DNA of 26,958 nt from Candidatus Villigracilis proximus (GTDB taxonomy: Bacteria; Chloroflexota; Anaerolineae; Anaerolineales; Villigracilaceae), in the NCBI GenBank assembly GCA_016715195.1, contig JADKBB010000041.1, positions 1-26,958 on the forward strand, written 5' to 3'. The notes under the pieces are model-generated. The model saw only the letters and a list, made by a program, of their open reading frames with translations. It was not told where the DNA came from and did not search any database. A program made the translations under genes and the position numbers. Position 1 is the stretch's first letter, and each line of letters starts with the position of its first letter. This document shows positions 1 to 8,467 of the stretch, in pieces.

Positions 1-100
1 GGTTATTATTTACATAAGCATATCTATCATATCCCTGCACACCGGCTGGGACGATCGTGTCCGCTTGGGTGAAGCGAATAAGATAAATCAAAATCCCATA

Positions 101-129
101 TTTAAAATTCCACGGTAAGGCTCTATAAT
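101..129 (+). promoter_or_regulatory. Putative sigma70-like promoter of the rhodanese gene
   Basis: TTTAAA (101-106) and a perfect TATAAT (124-129) are separated by 17 bp, about 50 bp upstream of the rhodanese start. The 100 bases to the left contain no ORF or structure I can interpret. Confidence 0.5.
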
Positions 130-178
130 AGGAAGACGTCTAAAAAAGGCAATATATCAAACAATTTGTGAGGGAATC

Positions 179-643
179 ATGTCTCGAAGAAAAAATAAAA
201 ACACCCGAACCCGCAGCGGACTTTCCGCAGTTTTGCGCAGACCTGCTGTGCAGTTGGCGATCGTAGCCATTGTCGCTTTTGTCGTTTATCTGATCGCGTC
301 AGCAGGCGGGAGCAGCGCCGGTCAGGGAAGCCAGGTCAACGTGGATCAAGGCTATCAGATGTATCAAGAAAGCGGCGTATTCGTTGTGGATGTGCGCACC
401 CAGGAAGAGTGGGACGAGTATCACGCACCCAACACCACACTCATTCCATTGGACGAACTTCCGAACCGATTAAGCGAAATTCCAAAAGACAAGGAAATCC
501 TCGTCATCTGCCGCTCCGGCAACCGCAGTCAGGAAGGACGCGACATTCTACTGGAAGCAGGCTATAACGCCACCAGCATGTCCGGTGGATTAAAAGAATG
601 GTACGCCAAAGGCTATCCGATTGACGGCGCGCCAGCGCAATAA
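179..643 (+). CDS. Membrane-anchored rhodanese-like domain protein
   Basis: 154 aa. A basic N-terminus (residues 1-21) is followed by one transmembrane segment (about 24-42), a short Gly/Ser linker and a single rhodanese domain (about 52-150). The active-site loop CRSGNRS spans residues 111-117, with the catalytic Cys at 111. Family knowledge: single-domain rhodaneses carry sulfur as a persulfide on this Cys. The anchor suggests the domain lies on the outer face of the membrane, but orientation is inferred. The start is supported by GTGAGGG about 6 nt upstream. It is a single-gene unit bounded by its own promoter and terminator. The substrate cannot be told from sequence. Confidence 0.88.
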   Translation: MSRRKNKNTRTRSGLSAVLRRPAVQLAIVAIVAFVVYLIASAGGSSAGQGSQVNVDQGYQMYQESGVFVVDVRTQEEWDEYHAPNTTLIPLDELPNRLSEIPKDKEILVICRSGNRSQEGRDILLEAGYNATSMSGGLKEWYAKGYPIDGAPAQ

Positions 644-659
644 GTCTCTAAAAATATCA

Positions 660-699
660 CTCGCCCCGAAATTAAGGTTTCGTGGGCGAGTTCGTTTTT
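660..699 (+). terminator. Rho-independent terminator after the rhodanese gene
   Basis: CTCGCCC plus CGAAA (660-671) pairs with TTTCG plus GGGCGAG (678-690), with one bulged T, followed by a T-rich tail to 699. It lies 17 bp past the stop codon. Confidence 0.85.
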
Positions 700-950
700 A
701 AACGTAGATCGCTTCGCGCGCTGATTCACACTGACAAAAGCGTGAGTCAGCGTCCAAAATTAAACTCGGGATGCGTCATATTTTATTGGCCTTTATCGTA
801 ACTACCCGGGCTGTTACTTTTTCATCTCAAACGCAGATCCAAAGGTTTTTACAGAGATCTCTTGCGAAAAAACCGTGGGACTGTTTTATAAGTCAAATTG
901 ATCACCGCAATCCCTAACGAACCATTTAATCTATCACTTACATTAATGGT
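700..950. other. Noncoding gap with a hairpin, no gene seen
   Basis: No ORF with a credible start or ribosome site is visible on either strand. A 12-bp stem with two G-T pairs lies at 720-751 (GCTGATTCACAC with GCGTGAGTCAGC). Its words (CGCGAAGCG, TCAGTGTAATCC) resemble those of the repeat at 8697-8819, so this may be a worn copy of a dispersed noncoding repeat. ACCATT (921-926) and AATGGT (945-950) form an inverted repeat just upstream of the next -10 box and could be an operator, but this is weak. Confidence 0.4.
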
Positions 951-963
951 TATAATCCCACTG
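951..963 (+). promoter_or_regulatory. -10 box of a probably leaderless transcript
   Basis: A perfect TATAAT at 951-956 ends 7 nt before the GTG start at 963, so transcription would begin at or next to the start codon. No Shine-Dalgarno is present. The -35 region is poor. Confidence 0.5.
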
Positions 964-1976
964 TGCAAAAGACAACATCCCCCCGCCCGTTATCCCGTTC
1001 TCTAATTCTAAGCATCGTCATTGGCATTTTACTGATCGTCGTTTCCAGCATGGTTCCGGCTGGCGTCTTCACCTGGCTCTGGGACAAGCTCAACATCTTC
1101 GCCACCGTCTTTCTCGGAATTTTCATCGAGGCAATTCCCTATTTATTATTGGGGACGCTCGCCTCAGGACTGGTGGAAGTTTTTCTCGACCGCGATCAAA
1201 TGAGCAAATGGATCTCGCATCGTCCTGTCGCAGCGGCAGTTGGCGGCGCTTTCATGGGCATGATCTTCCCTGTCTGTGAATGCGGAGTCGTACCCTTAAC
1301 GCGGCGTCTCTTTAATAAGGGACTGCCGCTCTCAGCGGGAATTTCATTCCTGCTGGCCGCGCCGGTCTTGAATCCCATTGTAGTGTTAAGCACCGCCGCG
1401 GCTTTTGGCTGGGGCAATATGCTTTTCTGGCGCATGGGCGTCAGCCTGGTGATCGCCATCGTCGTAGGACTCGTCTTCTCGGTCGAGCGGGACCCGTCCA
1501 ATGTTTTACGTCCCGTATTAACCCTCTCGCACGAACACGATCACCCGCGCGAAGCTCACACATCCTTTATTGAAAAAATCCGTCAAGCCTTATTGATCAC
1601 CGCCGATGAATTTTTTGAAATGGGACGCTACCTGATCCTCGGCGCAATGCTCGCCGCCGCGCTGCAAACCTTCATCGCGCAATCCTCCCTGCTGTCCATT
1701 GGCAGCGGTCCCGTGTTATCGGTGCTCGTCATGCTCGGGTTGGCGATCCTGCTTTCGATCTGCTCCACAGTCGATGCCTTCGTCGCCCTGGGCTTCATGG
1801 GCACATTTAGTTTCGGCTCGGTGCTTTCCTTCCTCGTCTTTGGCCCGATGGTCGACATAAAAAGCATCATCATGTATTCGCAGGTCTTTCGCCGCCGCTC
1901 GGTGACGTATCTTGTCGCCATTCCATTTATGATGAGTCTGCTGGCGGGCGTCATCTTTAATTATTTACAGCCCTAG
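963..1976 (+). CDS. DUF318 (ArsP_1/YraQ/YcgR-like) permease
   Basis: 337 aa, GTG start. About eight hydrophobic segments; the PVCECGVVPL motif (residues 103-112, Cys105 and Cys107) and a later CSTVDAF motif are hallmarks of PF03773 permeases. A His-rich cytoplasmic-type stretch (SHEHDHPREAHTS) sits in the central loop. It is 11 bp upstream of a DUF1980/TIGR03943 gene. That pairing is the known arrangement of Bacillus subtilis ycgR-ycgQ, whose homologs are linked to zinc or other metal regulation. The substrate is not established; a metal or metalloid is inferred from the motif, the His loop and the downstream zinc genes. Confidence 0.85.
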   Translation: MQKTTSPRPLSRSLILSIVIGILLIVVSSMVPAGVFTWLWDKLNIFATVFLGIFIEAIPYLLLGTLASGLVEVFLDRDQMSKWISHRPVAAAVGGAFMGMIFPVCECGVVPLTRRLFNKGLPLSAGISFLLAAPVLNPIVVLSTAAAFGWGNMLFWRMGVSLVIAIVVGLVFSVERDPSNVLRPVLTLSHEHDHPREAHTSFIEKIRQALLITADEFFEMGRYLILGAMLAAALQTFIAQSSLLSIGSGPVLSVLVMLGLAILLSICSTVDAFVALGFMGTFSFGSVLSFLVFGPMVDIKSIIMYSQVFRRRSVTYLVAIPFMMSLLAGVIFNYLQP

Positions 1977-1987
1977 GAATCAACCGT

Positions 1988-2734
1988 ATGCAAAAAAGAC
2001 TTTATCGTTCCCTGCAAGCCCTGCTCCTGCTTGGCATGTGCATTCTCCTTGCATCCAAAGCCGCCAGCGGACAATTAACCTATTACATCAACCAGCGCTT
2101 CATTCCACTAACGATCTTCGGCATCATCTTTCTGGCGCTGCTCGCGCAAACCATGTTTGCCGAGATCAAACGTGCGCGTCAAAACACGGCAAATGATGAA
2201 CACCACCACGAACACGATCACGCGCCCGCTTCTGCAAACCTATGGTTCATGCTCGTCCCGTTGCTGATCGGCGTATTGATTCCCGCGCGCCCGCTGGATT
2301 CATCCGCTTTTGCCACAAAAGGCTTTAACACCAATTCACCTTTGGTCAGCGCAGATTCATCGGCGCAGCTTTTTGAAACTGATTCAGAAGAACGCAACAT
2401 TTTGGATTGGATCAAACTATTTAACTTTGAAACAGACCTCGCGCAATTTGAAGGCCAAAAAGCATCAGTGATCGGCTTCGTCTATTTCGATGAAAGCCTG
2501 GGCAAAAATCAATTCTTCGTCAGCCGCTTTGTCGTTTCGTGCTGCGCCGCAGATGGTTTTGCGATTGCAATGGTTGGAGAATGGCCGCAAGCCTCCACAC
2601 TCAAACAGGATTCATGGGTATTGGTCAAAGGCACGATCAAATCCATAACCATTAACGATCAAACCGTGCCATTGATCCTCGCTGAATCTGTGCAAGCCGT
2701 TCCCGCACCCGAACAGCCCTATCTATTCCCATGA
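1988..2734 (+). CDS. DUF1980 / TIGR03943 family permease partner (YcgQ-like)
   Basis: 248 aa. Three hydrophobic segments (about 9-25, 39-57 and 85-99) precede an extracytoplasmic-type domain that contains the family signature RFVVSCCAADGF (residues 180-191, Cys185-Cys186). Between segments 2 and 3 lies a His cluster, EHHHEHDH (71-78), a likely metal-binding loop. AGGA lies 9 nt before the ATG. It is probably co-transcribed with the permease 11 bp upstream. The family is known as the partner of DUF318 permeases, possibly as a subunit. The stop codon overlaps an ATG of the next gene (ATGA at 2731-2734), which suggests translational coupling. Confidence 0.85.
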   Translation: MQKRLYRSLQALLLLGMCILLASKAASGQLTYYINQRFIPLTIFGIIFLALLAQTMFAEIKRARQNTANDEHHHEHDHAPASANLWFMLVPLLIGVLIPARPLDSSAFATKGFNTNSPLVSADSSAQLFETDSEERNILDWIKLFNFETDLAQFEGQKASVIGFVYFDESLGKNQFFVSRFVVSCCAADGFAIAMVGEWPQASTLKQDSWVLVKGTIKSITINDQTVPLILAESVQAVPAPEQPYLFP

Positions 2735-4110
2735 AAAAACAAAAACACGAAGCCCATCTTTCGATATGGACACCGTGGCGCTCAGCGTCCTGACCCTGCT
2801 GACAGTTCTATTTGGCATGGTGGTCTTTCTCGGAACGCAGGCTGGAATCCGCGTCACAGCAACCCTGCCAGGGCAAAGTCTGATCGGGCCTTTCCAAAAG
2901 ATCAAACTGACATTCTCCGAACCGGTGAATCCTGATCTGGCGGCATCGCTCTTTTCCATCCAGCCTGCCGTAAATGGAAATCTCGAATGGCTCGATGAAC
3001 GTACCCTGCAATTCGTTCCCATTGAACCCTTTCAACCTGATACAAACTACAAATTAACGCTGAGCTCCGGCGCACTCACCGCAAAAGGCCGCGCGCTGAA
3101 AAATGACCGAAGCTGGGAGTTTAACGTCCGCGAACCGCTGATCGTTTACCTCAACACAAACGATAATCAAAGCAGTTTGTGGATCATGGATTTAAACAAC
3201 ACCCCCGCGCAGCAAATCACACCTGCTGATATAAAAATCATTTCCTTCGACGCCTCCGTTGACGGCGAGTTCATCATCTTCACATCTGCAAACGCACAAG
3301 GCGGCATCGACCTGTGGCGGGTCAGCCGCGCCGGCAACGATGCCTACATCCTGCTTGATTGCGGACGTGACCGCTGCACCACGCCAGCCATCGCCCCCAA
3401 CGGCACGCGCATTGCCTACGCCCGCGAAGCGGCAGGCCCCGGGCCCGATCTTCCCTTCGGCTCACCGCGCATTTGGATTCTGGATCTGCAAAGCAAACAA
3501 AACAGCCCGATCTATGAAGACCAGCAAATATTGGGATACGGCCCAACCTGGTCACCAGATTCAAACAAGATCGCATCCTTTGACGGACTCGCCGATCAAA
3601 TTCGTCTGCTTGATCTCGCAACCGGCAAACAACTTATTTTTCCATCCAATACCGGCGGCCCGATCACATGGTCGGCAGGCAGCACAAAATTTTTATTCAC
3701 CGATATTCAACAAAATGAAAACGGATTGATCACCCGCGTCCGCCTGGCAGACCTCACCTTAAACGATACATCCACTGTGCTCGGCGAAAACGACAACCGC
3801 GATTATTCATACTACTCACTGGCCTGGTCGCCTGCTGACGATTCTTTTTTGCTGGGACTTCGCACCAGTGAAGAAAAACCCGCGCAGGTCTTCGCGGTGA
3901 TCGACCTTAATATTCTCGATGGCATCATCATCGCCGATCGAGGAAGATTACACCTACAATTCACCGCGCTGGAACCCGTGGGGCACGGCGCTGATCTTCC
4001 AACAATTTAAATTACACGGCGCATTCAAACCCGAGATCGGTTTATGGAAATCCGGTTTCAGCGAACCCCTCATTCTCACACAAGGCATCATGCCGCACTG
4101 GCTTCCATAA
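2731..4110 (+). pseudogene. Ig-like plus TolB-type propeller protein, frameshifted at both ends
   Basis: The main reading frame (ATG 2766 to stop 4010, 414 aa) starts with a transmembrane segment (about 5-25), then an SbsA/Big_5-like Ig domain (about 28-120) and WSPDS-type propeller blades. The C-terminal end is clearly in the next frame: an extra base near 3939 moves ...DGIIIAD... off the frame that reads EEDYTYNSPRWNPWG and stops at 4110, two bases before the next gene. At the N-terminus an ATG at 2731 overlaps the upstream stop but is in that other frame; a missing C near 2776 would give a smooth TPWRLSVLTLL start. The two shifts compensate. They may be sequencing errors in one continuous gene of about 460 codons, or real lesions. 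It may bind a partner or sense the envelope; function unknown. Confidence 0.75.
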
Positions 4111-4112
4111 AA

Positions 4113-6632
4113 ATGAAAATAAAAAAAATAAGTTTTATCCTCTTCCTCATTCTCTTACTGGCAGCTCCCTCCAAAAAAGCAGCAGCACATCCCGCCGATA
4201 TTTACGCCCACACGCTCAACGTGGCACTCGCCCCAACCGGCTTGCAGATCAAATGGGATATAAAACCCGGCCCCATGCTCACCTCCTACTTATGGTACGA
4301 AGTGGATGCAGACAAGGATGAAATTCTCACCCAACAGGAAGTGGACGACTGGGGACGCATCCGCGCCGCCCTGCTCACTGCCACGCTCGACGACAAGCCT
4401 TTATCTCTGCTGCTAGAGTCTGTGCAAATGCCCGCAGACTTAAATAGTTTTCAATCAGGGCAGGAATTTATCACCTTCAACCTCTCAGCCAAATGGCCGC
4501 GCCCGCAGGATGCCGCCAATGTCCAACGCCTGATTTTAGAGAACGGCCTTGAGCCAACAAAATCCATCAACTGGTTTTATCTTTCCACCGTTGAAAATAC
4601 AGCCTTTCTATTTCCCAGCCAAAAAAATAACGCCATCGCCATTGATGTAATTCAAGACAAAACACCGCTCAGCGATCAAAGCAAACTGCTCACCTTATGG
4701 GATAGCGGCACACCCTCCCTGCCTTTTGGTCAGGAAAAAGATGTTGTCACCGAAACTGCCGAACAGGTCGTTCCTGAATTAGCCGAAAGAACCCCGCAGG
4801 AAATTCTGCTTGAGCTTGTCCGCAGAGAGGAATTTTCTGTCTCCTTCTATATATTTGCGCTGGGCATCTCACTCGCACTCGGCGCATTGCACGCGCTCAC
4901 ACCCGGTCATGGCAAAACCGTGGTCGCTGCTTATCTGGTTGGGTCACGCGGCACAGCCTGGCACGCGGTTGTGCTTGGCAGTGTGGTCACATTGACTCAC
5001 ACCGGTTCGGTTTTCCTGCTTGGCATCATCACGCTGGCCGCATCACAATATATTCTGCCCACCAGCATCATCCCCTGGCTTGAAATTCTCTCCGGCTTAA
5101 TGATCGTCGGCCTGGGATTTTATCTCTTGTGGCAAAGGTTTCTCTTCTGGCGCAAATCAACCCTGCCCGCGCCTGAAAAACCCACGCGAAAAATTTCATT
5201 AACTCCTTTTTCAACACCCTCCAAAAAAACGCCGGGCGCGGTCAAAATTCAAAAACTCCCCGAAAATTTCCATCACCACGGTGACGGGAAAATGCACTCG
5301 CATGAAGTTCCCGAAACCATCACCTGGCGTTCGCTCATCACCCTCGGCATCAGCGGCGGACTCGTCCCATGCCCCGATGCGATTGCCATTTTACTGGTGG
5401 CGATCGCCCTCAACCGCATCTTCCTCGGGCTGGCGTTGATCATCGCATTCAGCCTCGGCCTCGCCATCGTCCTGATCGTCATCGGGCTGTTAATGGTCAG
5501 CAGCAGCCGCCTCTTCAAACGCATGGACTCATTTAACAAATTCGCGCCATTCATGCCGGTCGTCAGCGCGTTGATCGTTTTGATACTGGGCTTCGGCCTG
5601 ACCTATGGCGCATTCACGCGGCTTGAGAGTGGATCAATGTCATCGTTAACCGAAGCAGGCATAACGGCGGATGAAGCGCAGGTTGTCTATCTCAACGATG
5701 ATGAAAATGAATATAAACAACTTTATGTGATCGACACACAAGGCAGTGATCCGCGCCAATTAACAACAACAGCAAAAGGCGTGGTCGATTTTGCACTCTC
5801 CCCCAATCAAAACCAGATCGTTTACGTCGAACAAACAGAAGCGCTGGACTATGATCTCTGGCTGCTCAACCTGGACACCGCTGAAAATAAATTGATCGTT
5901 CCCTGCAAACAGGTGATTTGCAGCCAGCCGATCTGGTCGCCGGATGGAAACCATATCGTTTACGAATACATGTCACTCGACGGCGGCGCATCCTCTTTAT
6001 GGTGGTTCGATATCGCAACCGGCAAGGCGCAGCCCGTATTTCAAGAAGCACTTTTGCCGGGCACAAATCCGCGCTGGTCACCGAATGGTAAATGGTTAAG
6101 TTATGCAACGCCCGAAGGGATCCGCTTGAATCAACTGGAAAGCGGTGAGAGCCGCATCATTCCGAACATTCTCGGCGCCGCCGTGCAATGGTCGCCAAAC
6201 AGCGAATCCATTCTGCTGCGGGATGTGGTTATCAAACACGATCAATTTGTGACACAGCTTTTTCTTTACGATCTCTCTTCTGAAACGCTCGTTAATGTCA
6301 ACGCGAATGACAGCATGGAAAACATCCTCGCGGCCTGGTCACCTGACGGTGAACATATCGCCGTGGTACGGCGCGACCTCGCTATTCCGCGCGGCGATCA
6401 GATCTGGCTGATGCGCGCCGACGGCAATGACACACACATGATCACCGACACGCCCTCCGTCCTGCACGGAACTTTGAGCTGGTCGCCTGATGGTAAATAT
6501 ATTTTGTATGATCTGTACCTGCTCGATTCCTTCCCGCTTCAATCGCGGCTGGAAATGATCGAGATCAAAACCGGCGAAATCACCAACCTGGAAGTCTTCG
6601 GCTACAACCCGAAATGGCTCTGGCAAAAATAA
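4113..6632 (+). CDS. NicO/RcnA-like metal transporter fused to a C-terminal beta-propeller
   Basis: 839 aa from ATG 4113, two bases after the previous stop; an earlier in-frame ATG (4044) would only add non-signal residues. Signal peptide 1-26 ends AAA before HPAD. The N-terminal extracytoplasmic domain (27-230) carries an EF-hand-like loop at 65-76 (Asp65, Asp67, Asp69, Glu76). The membrane domain (about 243-505) has HALTPGHGKT (260-269), the NicO signature, and GLVPCPDA (416-423). The loop between its halves is His-rich (HHHGDGKMHSHE, 387-398). Residues about 520-839 contain six blade-like repeats with WSPDG or WSPNG. NicO proteins export or import Ni, Co or other divalent metals. The propeller fusion is unusual. 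The zinc-regulon neighbours suggest zinc or a related metal, by inference. Confidence 0.82.
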   Translation: MKIKKISFILFLILLLAAPSKKAAAHPADIYAHTLNVALAPTGLQIKWDIKPGPMLTSYLWYEVDADKDEILTQQEVDDWGRIRAALLTATLDDKPLSLLLESVQMPADLNSFQSGQEFITFNLSAKWPRPQDAANVQRLILENGLEPTKSINWFYLSTVENTAFLFPSQKNNAIAIDVIQDKTPLSDQSKLLTLWDSGTPSLPFGQEKDVVTETAEQVVPELAERTPQEILLELVRREEFSVSFYIFALGISLALGALHALTPGHGKTVVAAYLVGSRGTAWHAVVLGSVVTLTHTGSVFLLGIITLAASQYILPTSIIPWLEILSGLMIVGLGFYLLWQRFLFWRKSTLPAPEKPTRKISLTPFSTPSKKTPGAVKIQKLPENFHHHGDGKMHSHEVPETITWRSLITLGISGGLVPCPDAIAILLVAIALNRIFLGLALIIAFSLGLAIVLIVIGLLMVSSSRLFKRMDSFNKFAPFMPVVSALIVLILGFGLTYGAFTRLESGSMSSLTEAGITADEAQVVYLNDDENEYKQLYVIDTQGSDPRQLTTTAKGVVDFALSPNQNQIVYVEQTEALDYDLWLLNLDTAENKLIVPCKQVICSQPIWSPDGNHIVYEYMSLDGGASSLWWFDIATGKAQPVFQEALLPGTNPRWSPNGKWLSYATPEGIRLNQLESGESRIIPNILGAAVQWSPNSESILLRDVVIKHDQFVTQLFLYDLSSETLVNVNANDSMENILAAWSPDGEHIAVVRRDLAIPRGDQIWLMRADGNDTHMITDTPSVLHGTLSWSPDGKYILYDLYLLDSFPLQSRLEMIEIKTGEITNLEVFGYNPKWLWQK

Positions 6633-6640
6633 AAGGTCTC

Positions 6641-6669
6641 TTGACTCTTCGCTTTTTCTCTCGTATACT
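6641..6669 (+). promoter_or_regulatory. Promoter of the Fur/Zur-type regulator gene
   Basis: TTGACT (6641-6646), a 17-bp spacer and TATACT (6664-6669) form a near-consensus sigma70-type promoter, starting 8 bp after the stop of the transporter-propeller gene. Confidence 0.8.
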
Positions 6670-6691
6670 TATTGAAATTGATTTTCAATAA
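6669..6691 (+). promoter_or_regulatory. Fur/Zur-type operator, perfect palindrome
   Basis: TTATTGAAA and TTTCAATAA are exact reverse complements around a 5-bp centre (TTGAT), giving 9-5-9. The palindrome begins on the last base of the -10 box and covers the expected start of transcription, so repressor bound here would block the promoter. It lies 14 bp before the regulator's ATG, which points to autoregulation. A second, related site lies at 8421-8443. Confidence 0.82.
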
Positions 6692-6705
6692 AGAAAAGAG
6701 TAAAA

Positions 6706-7128
6706 ATGTCCGCTAAACTGTGGCTTGCCCAATTACACGAAAATGGTTATCGCATTACCAAGGCGCGCGGCGCCGTGGTTGAGATCGTGGAAACATCCAA
6801 CCGCGCCCTCACGCCGGTTGAAGTGTACGACATGGCACGCAAGAAATACCGCGCACTCGGGCTGGTCACTGTTTATCGCACGCTTGAAAAACTTGAAGAG
6901 CTGCACCTCATTCAACGCGTGCATCAACCAATGGGCTGTCAGGCATTCATCTCGGCCGGGCACGGTCACCAGCATTTGCTGCTCTGCCAAAACTGCGGAC
7001 AGGTTGAATTCTTTGAAGGCGATGATCTGGATGTATTAACAAAGTCGATCGCAAAAAAAACCGGCTACCAGATCAACGAACACTGGCTGCAACTCTTCGG
7101 CCTATGCGCGGCCTGCCGCAAAAACTAA
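6706..7128 (+). CDS. zur: Fur-family metalloregulator, probably Zur
   Basis: 140 aa, typical for the family. The winged helix spans about 1-80 with recognition helix LVTVYRTLEKLEE (53-65). The dimerisation domain has GHGHQHLLLC (85-94), structural-zinc Cys pairs C94/C97 and C134/C137, and H126 in the NEHWLQLFG segment. Two CxxC pairs and the adjacent znuA, znuC and znuB favour Zur over Fur or PerR, but metal specificity is inferred from context. AAGAAAAGAG precedes the ATG. The operator 6669-6691 overlaps its promoter. No terminator is visible before znuA 98 bp downstream, so the two may share a transcript. Confidence 0.85.
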   Translation: MSAKLWLAQLHENGYRITKARGAVVEIVETSNRALTPVEVYDMARKKYRALGLVTVYRTLEKLEELHLIQRVHQPMGCQAFISAGHGHQHLLLCQNCGQVEFFEGDDLDVLTKSIAKKTGYQINEHWLQLFGLCAACRKN

Positions 7129-7225
7129 TTCCCTTATACAAACCGTTTGACAGATAAAACCTGCAAACGTCTGTAAACTTAACTCATCCCTCACCAGACG
7201 GTGGGGGAATAAAAAAGGATCATAA

Positions 7226-8360
7226 ATGAAAAAGATTATCAATTCCATTATTGTATTAACGACAACCGCGGCTCTTTTCTTAACCGCTTGTGGATCAACC
7301 CCATCCAGCGACTCTGCCGCTGTGACCACATCCATCAACGTCCTCGCCTCCACCTCCTTCCTGGCAGATATCGCCCAGAATGTTGCAGGTGACCGTTTGA
7401 CTGTTGCCTCCCTGCTGCCTTTCGGCGCAGACCCACACGCCTATCAAGCCGCACCTACCGATGTGGCAAAGATCGCCGAAAGCAATCTGCTAATCCTCAA
7501 TGGTGTGGAGTATGAACACTTCATCGAGCCTTTGTTGGAAAATGCCGGCGGCGAACGCCTGATCGTTGAAGCAACCAAAGGGTTGGAAGTAAATCAAATG
7601 GCTGAAGAAGCCGGTCACGAAGGCGAGGAAGATCACTCACCCGAAGGACACCCAACGTCGGAAGAGGAACTGAAGAAGAAGGGGGGGCGAGCCAACACCA
7701 AAGTTTTTTGGCTACCTGTTGTTCGAACGCTTGGAAAGGATTGCGCTGGTATGACACAGCGCGCTACACTAACAGAACATCGTATTTACCCCCGGTCAGC
7801 CCAGGGAAGGCGAAGCAGGTCACGATCATAGCGCGGGCGACCCGCACATGTGGCTTGACCCGAACCTCGTCATCACCTATGTGGAAAATATCCGTGATGG
7901 ATTGAGCGAAGTAGACCCCGAGGGTGCAGAGACATACAAAGCCAACGCTGACGCGTATATTGCCGAACTCAAGGACCTGGACAAATGGATCGTCGAACAG
8001 GTTAACACCATCCCGGCAGAACGCCGTTTGCTGGTAACCAATCACGAAGCAGTTGGATACTTTGCCGAGCGCTATGGTTTTGAGATCGTCGGCGCAGTCA
8101 TTCCCAGCTTGAGCACAGACGCGGGAACCTCCGCCAAGGAAATGGCTGCCCTGATCGAACAGATCAAAACCACAGGCGCGCCCGCCATCTTCCTCAGTGA
8201 AGTGGAAAACCCAGACCTCGCCAACCAGATCGCTGACGAGACAGGTGTGAAAGTGGTGGACAGCCTCTACCTCGAAACCCTGACCGATGGCGCTCCCGCC
8301 GCGACCTACATCGAGATGATGAAGTACAACGTCACCCAGATCGTTGACGGTTTGAAGTAA
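7226..8360 (+). pseudogene. znuA: ZnuA-like zinc-binding lipoprotein, interrupted
   Basis: The N-terminal half (7226 to about 7645) has a lipoprotein signal with LTAC (Cys22), the first metal ligand in DPHAYQ (His71) and an acidic/His-rich stretch ending in HSPEGHP. The C-terminal half resumes in another frame near 7806 with a His-rich GHDHS, then DPHMWLDP, NHEAVGYFAERYG and the terminal VDSLYLE, matching the other expected ligands. Between them about 160 bp fits no ZnuA sequence. It includes a run of seven G (7681-7687); in the C-terminal frame it contains TGA at 7752 and TAA at 7770. An ATG at 7848 opens the second half but excludes the ligand His just before it. AAAGGATC precedes the first ATG. 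It is either a disabled gene or an assembly fault. Without the insert, the protein would be about 310-320 aa, normal for the family. Confidence 0.82.
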
Positions 8361-8377
8361 ACACCCTGTAATTCCCC

Positions 8378-8412
8378 AAAGACAGGGAGCCGCAAACTCC
8401 CTGTCTTTTTAT
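8378..8412 (+). terminator. Rho-independent terminator after znuA
   Basis: AAAGACAGGGAG (8378-8389) pairs perfectly over 12 bp with CTCCCTGTCTTT (8397-8408), followed by T residues. It separates znuA from the next operator-controlled unit. Confidence 0.9.
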
Positions 8413-8420
8413 AGATTTTC

Positions 8421-8443
8421 TTATTGAAAACGATTTTCATTTA
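8421..8443 (+). promoter_or_regulatory. Second Fur/Zur-type operator, upstream of the cobW remnant
   Basis: The core TGAAAACGATTTTCA (8425-8439) is a 6-3-6 palindrome. The left arm TTATTGAAA is identical to that of the 6669 site, and the right arm ends CATTTA instead of CAATAA. It lies between the znuA terminator and the ATG at 8468, as expected for Zur control of a COG0523 gene. Confidence 0.75.
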
Positions 8444-8467
8444 TTTTTTCCACAAGAGGAATAAATC

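Noticed and set aside
4044..4112. Longer N-terminus for the transporter-propeller protein
   Set aside because: It would overlap the end of the preceding propeller gene, and it puts a His/Arg-rich stretch before an obvious signal peptide that starts at ATG 4113.
7147..7179. Zur operator before znuA
   Set aside because: GTTTGACAG and CTGTAAAC are only an imperfect inverted repeat and do not match the TTATTGAAA arms seen at 6669 and 8421; znuA may rely on the upstream promoter.
7708..7905. Independent 65-aa ORF inside znuA
   Set aside because: It is a third-frame reading of the disrupted region and runs into conserved ZnuA sequence in the wrong frame; it has no ribosome site.
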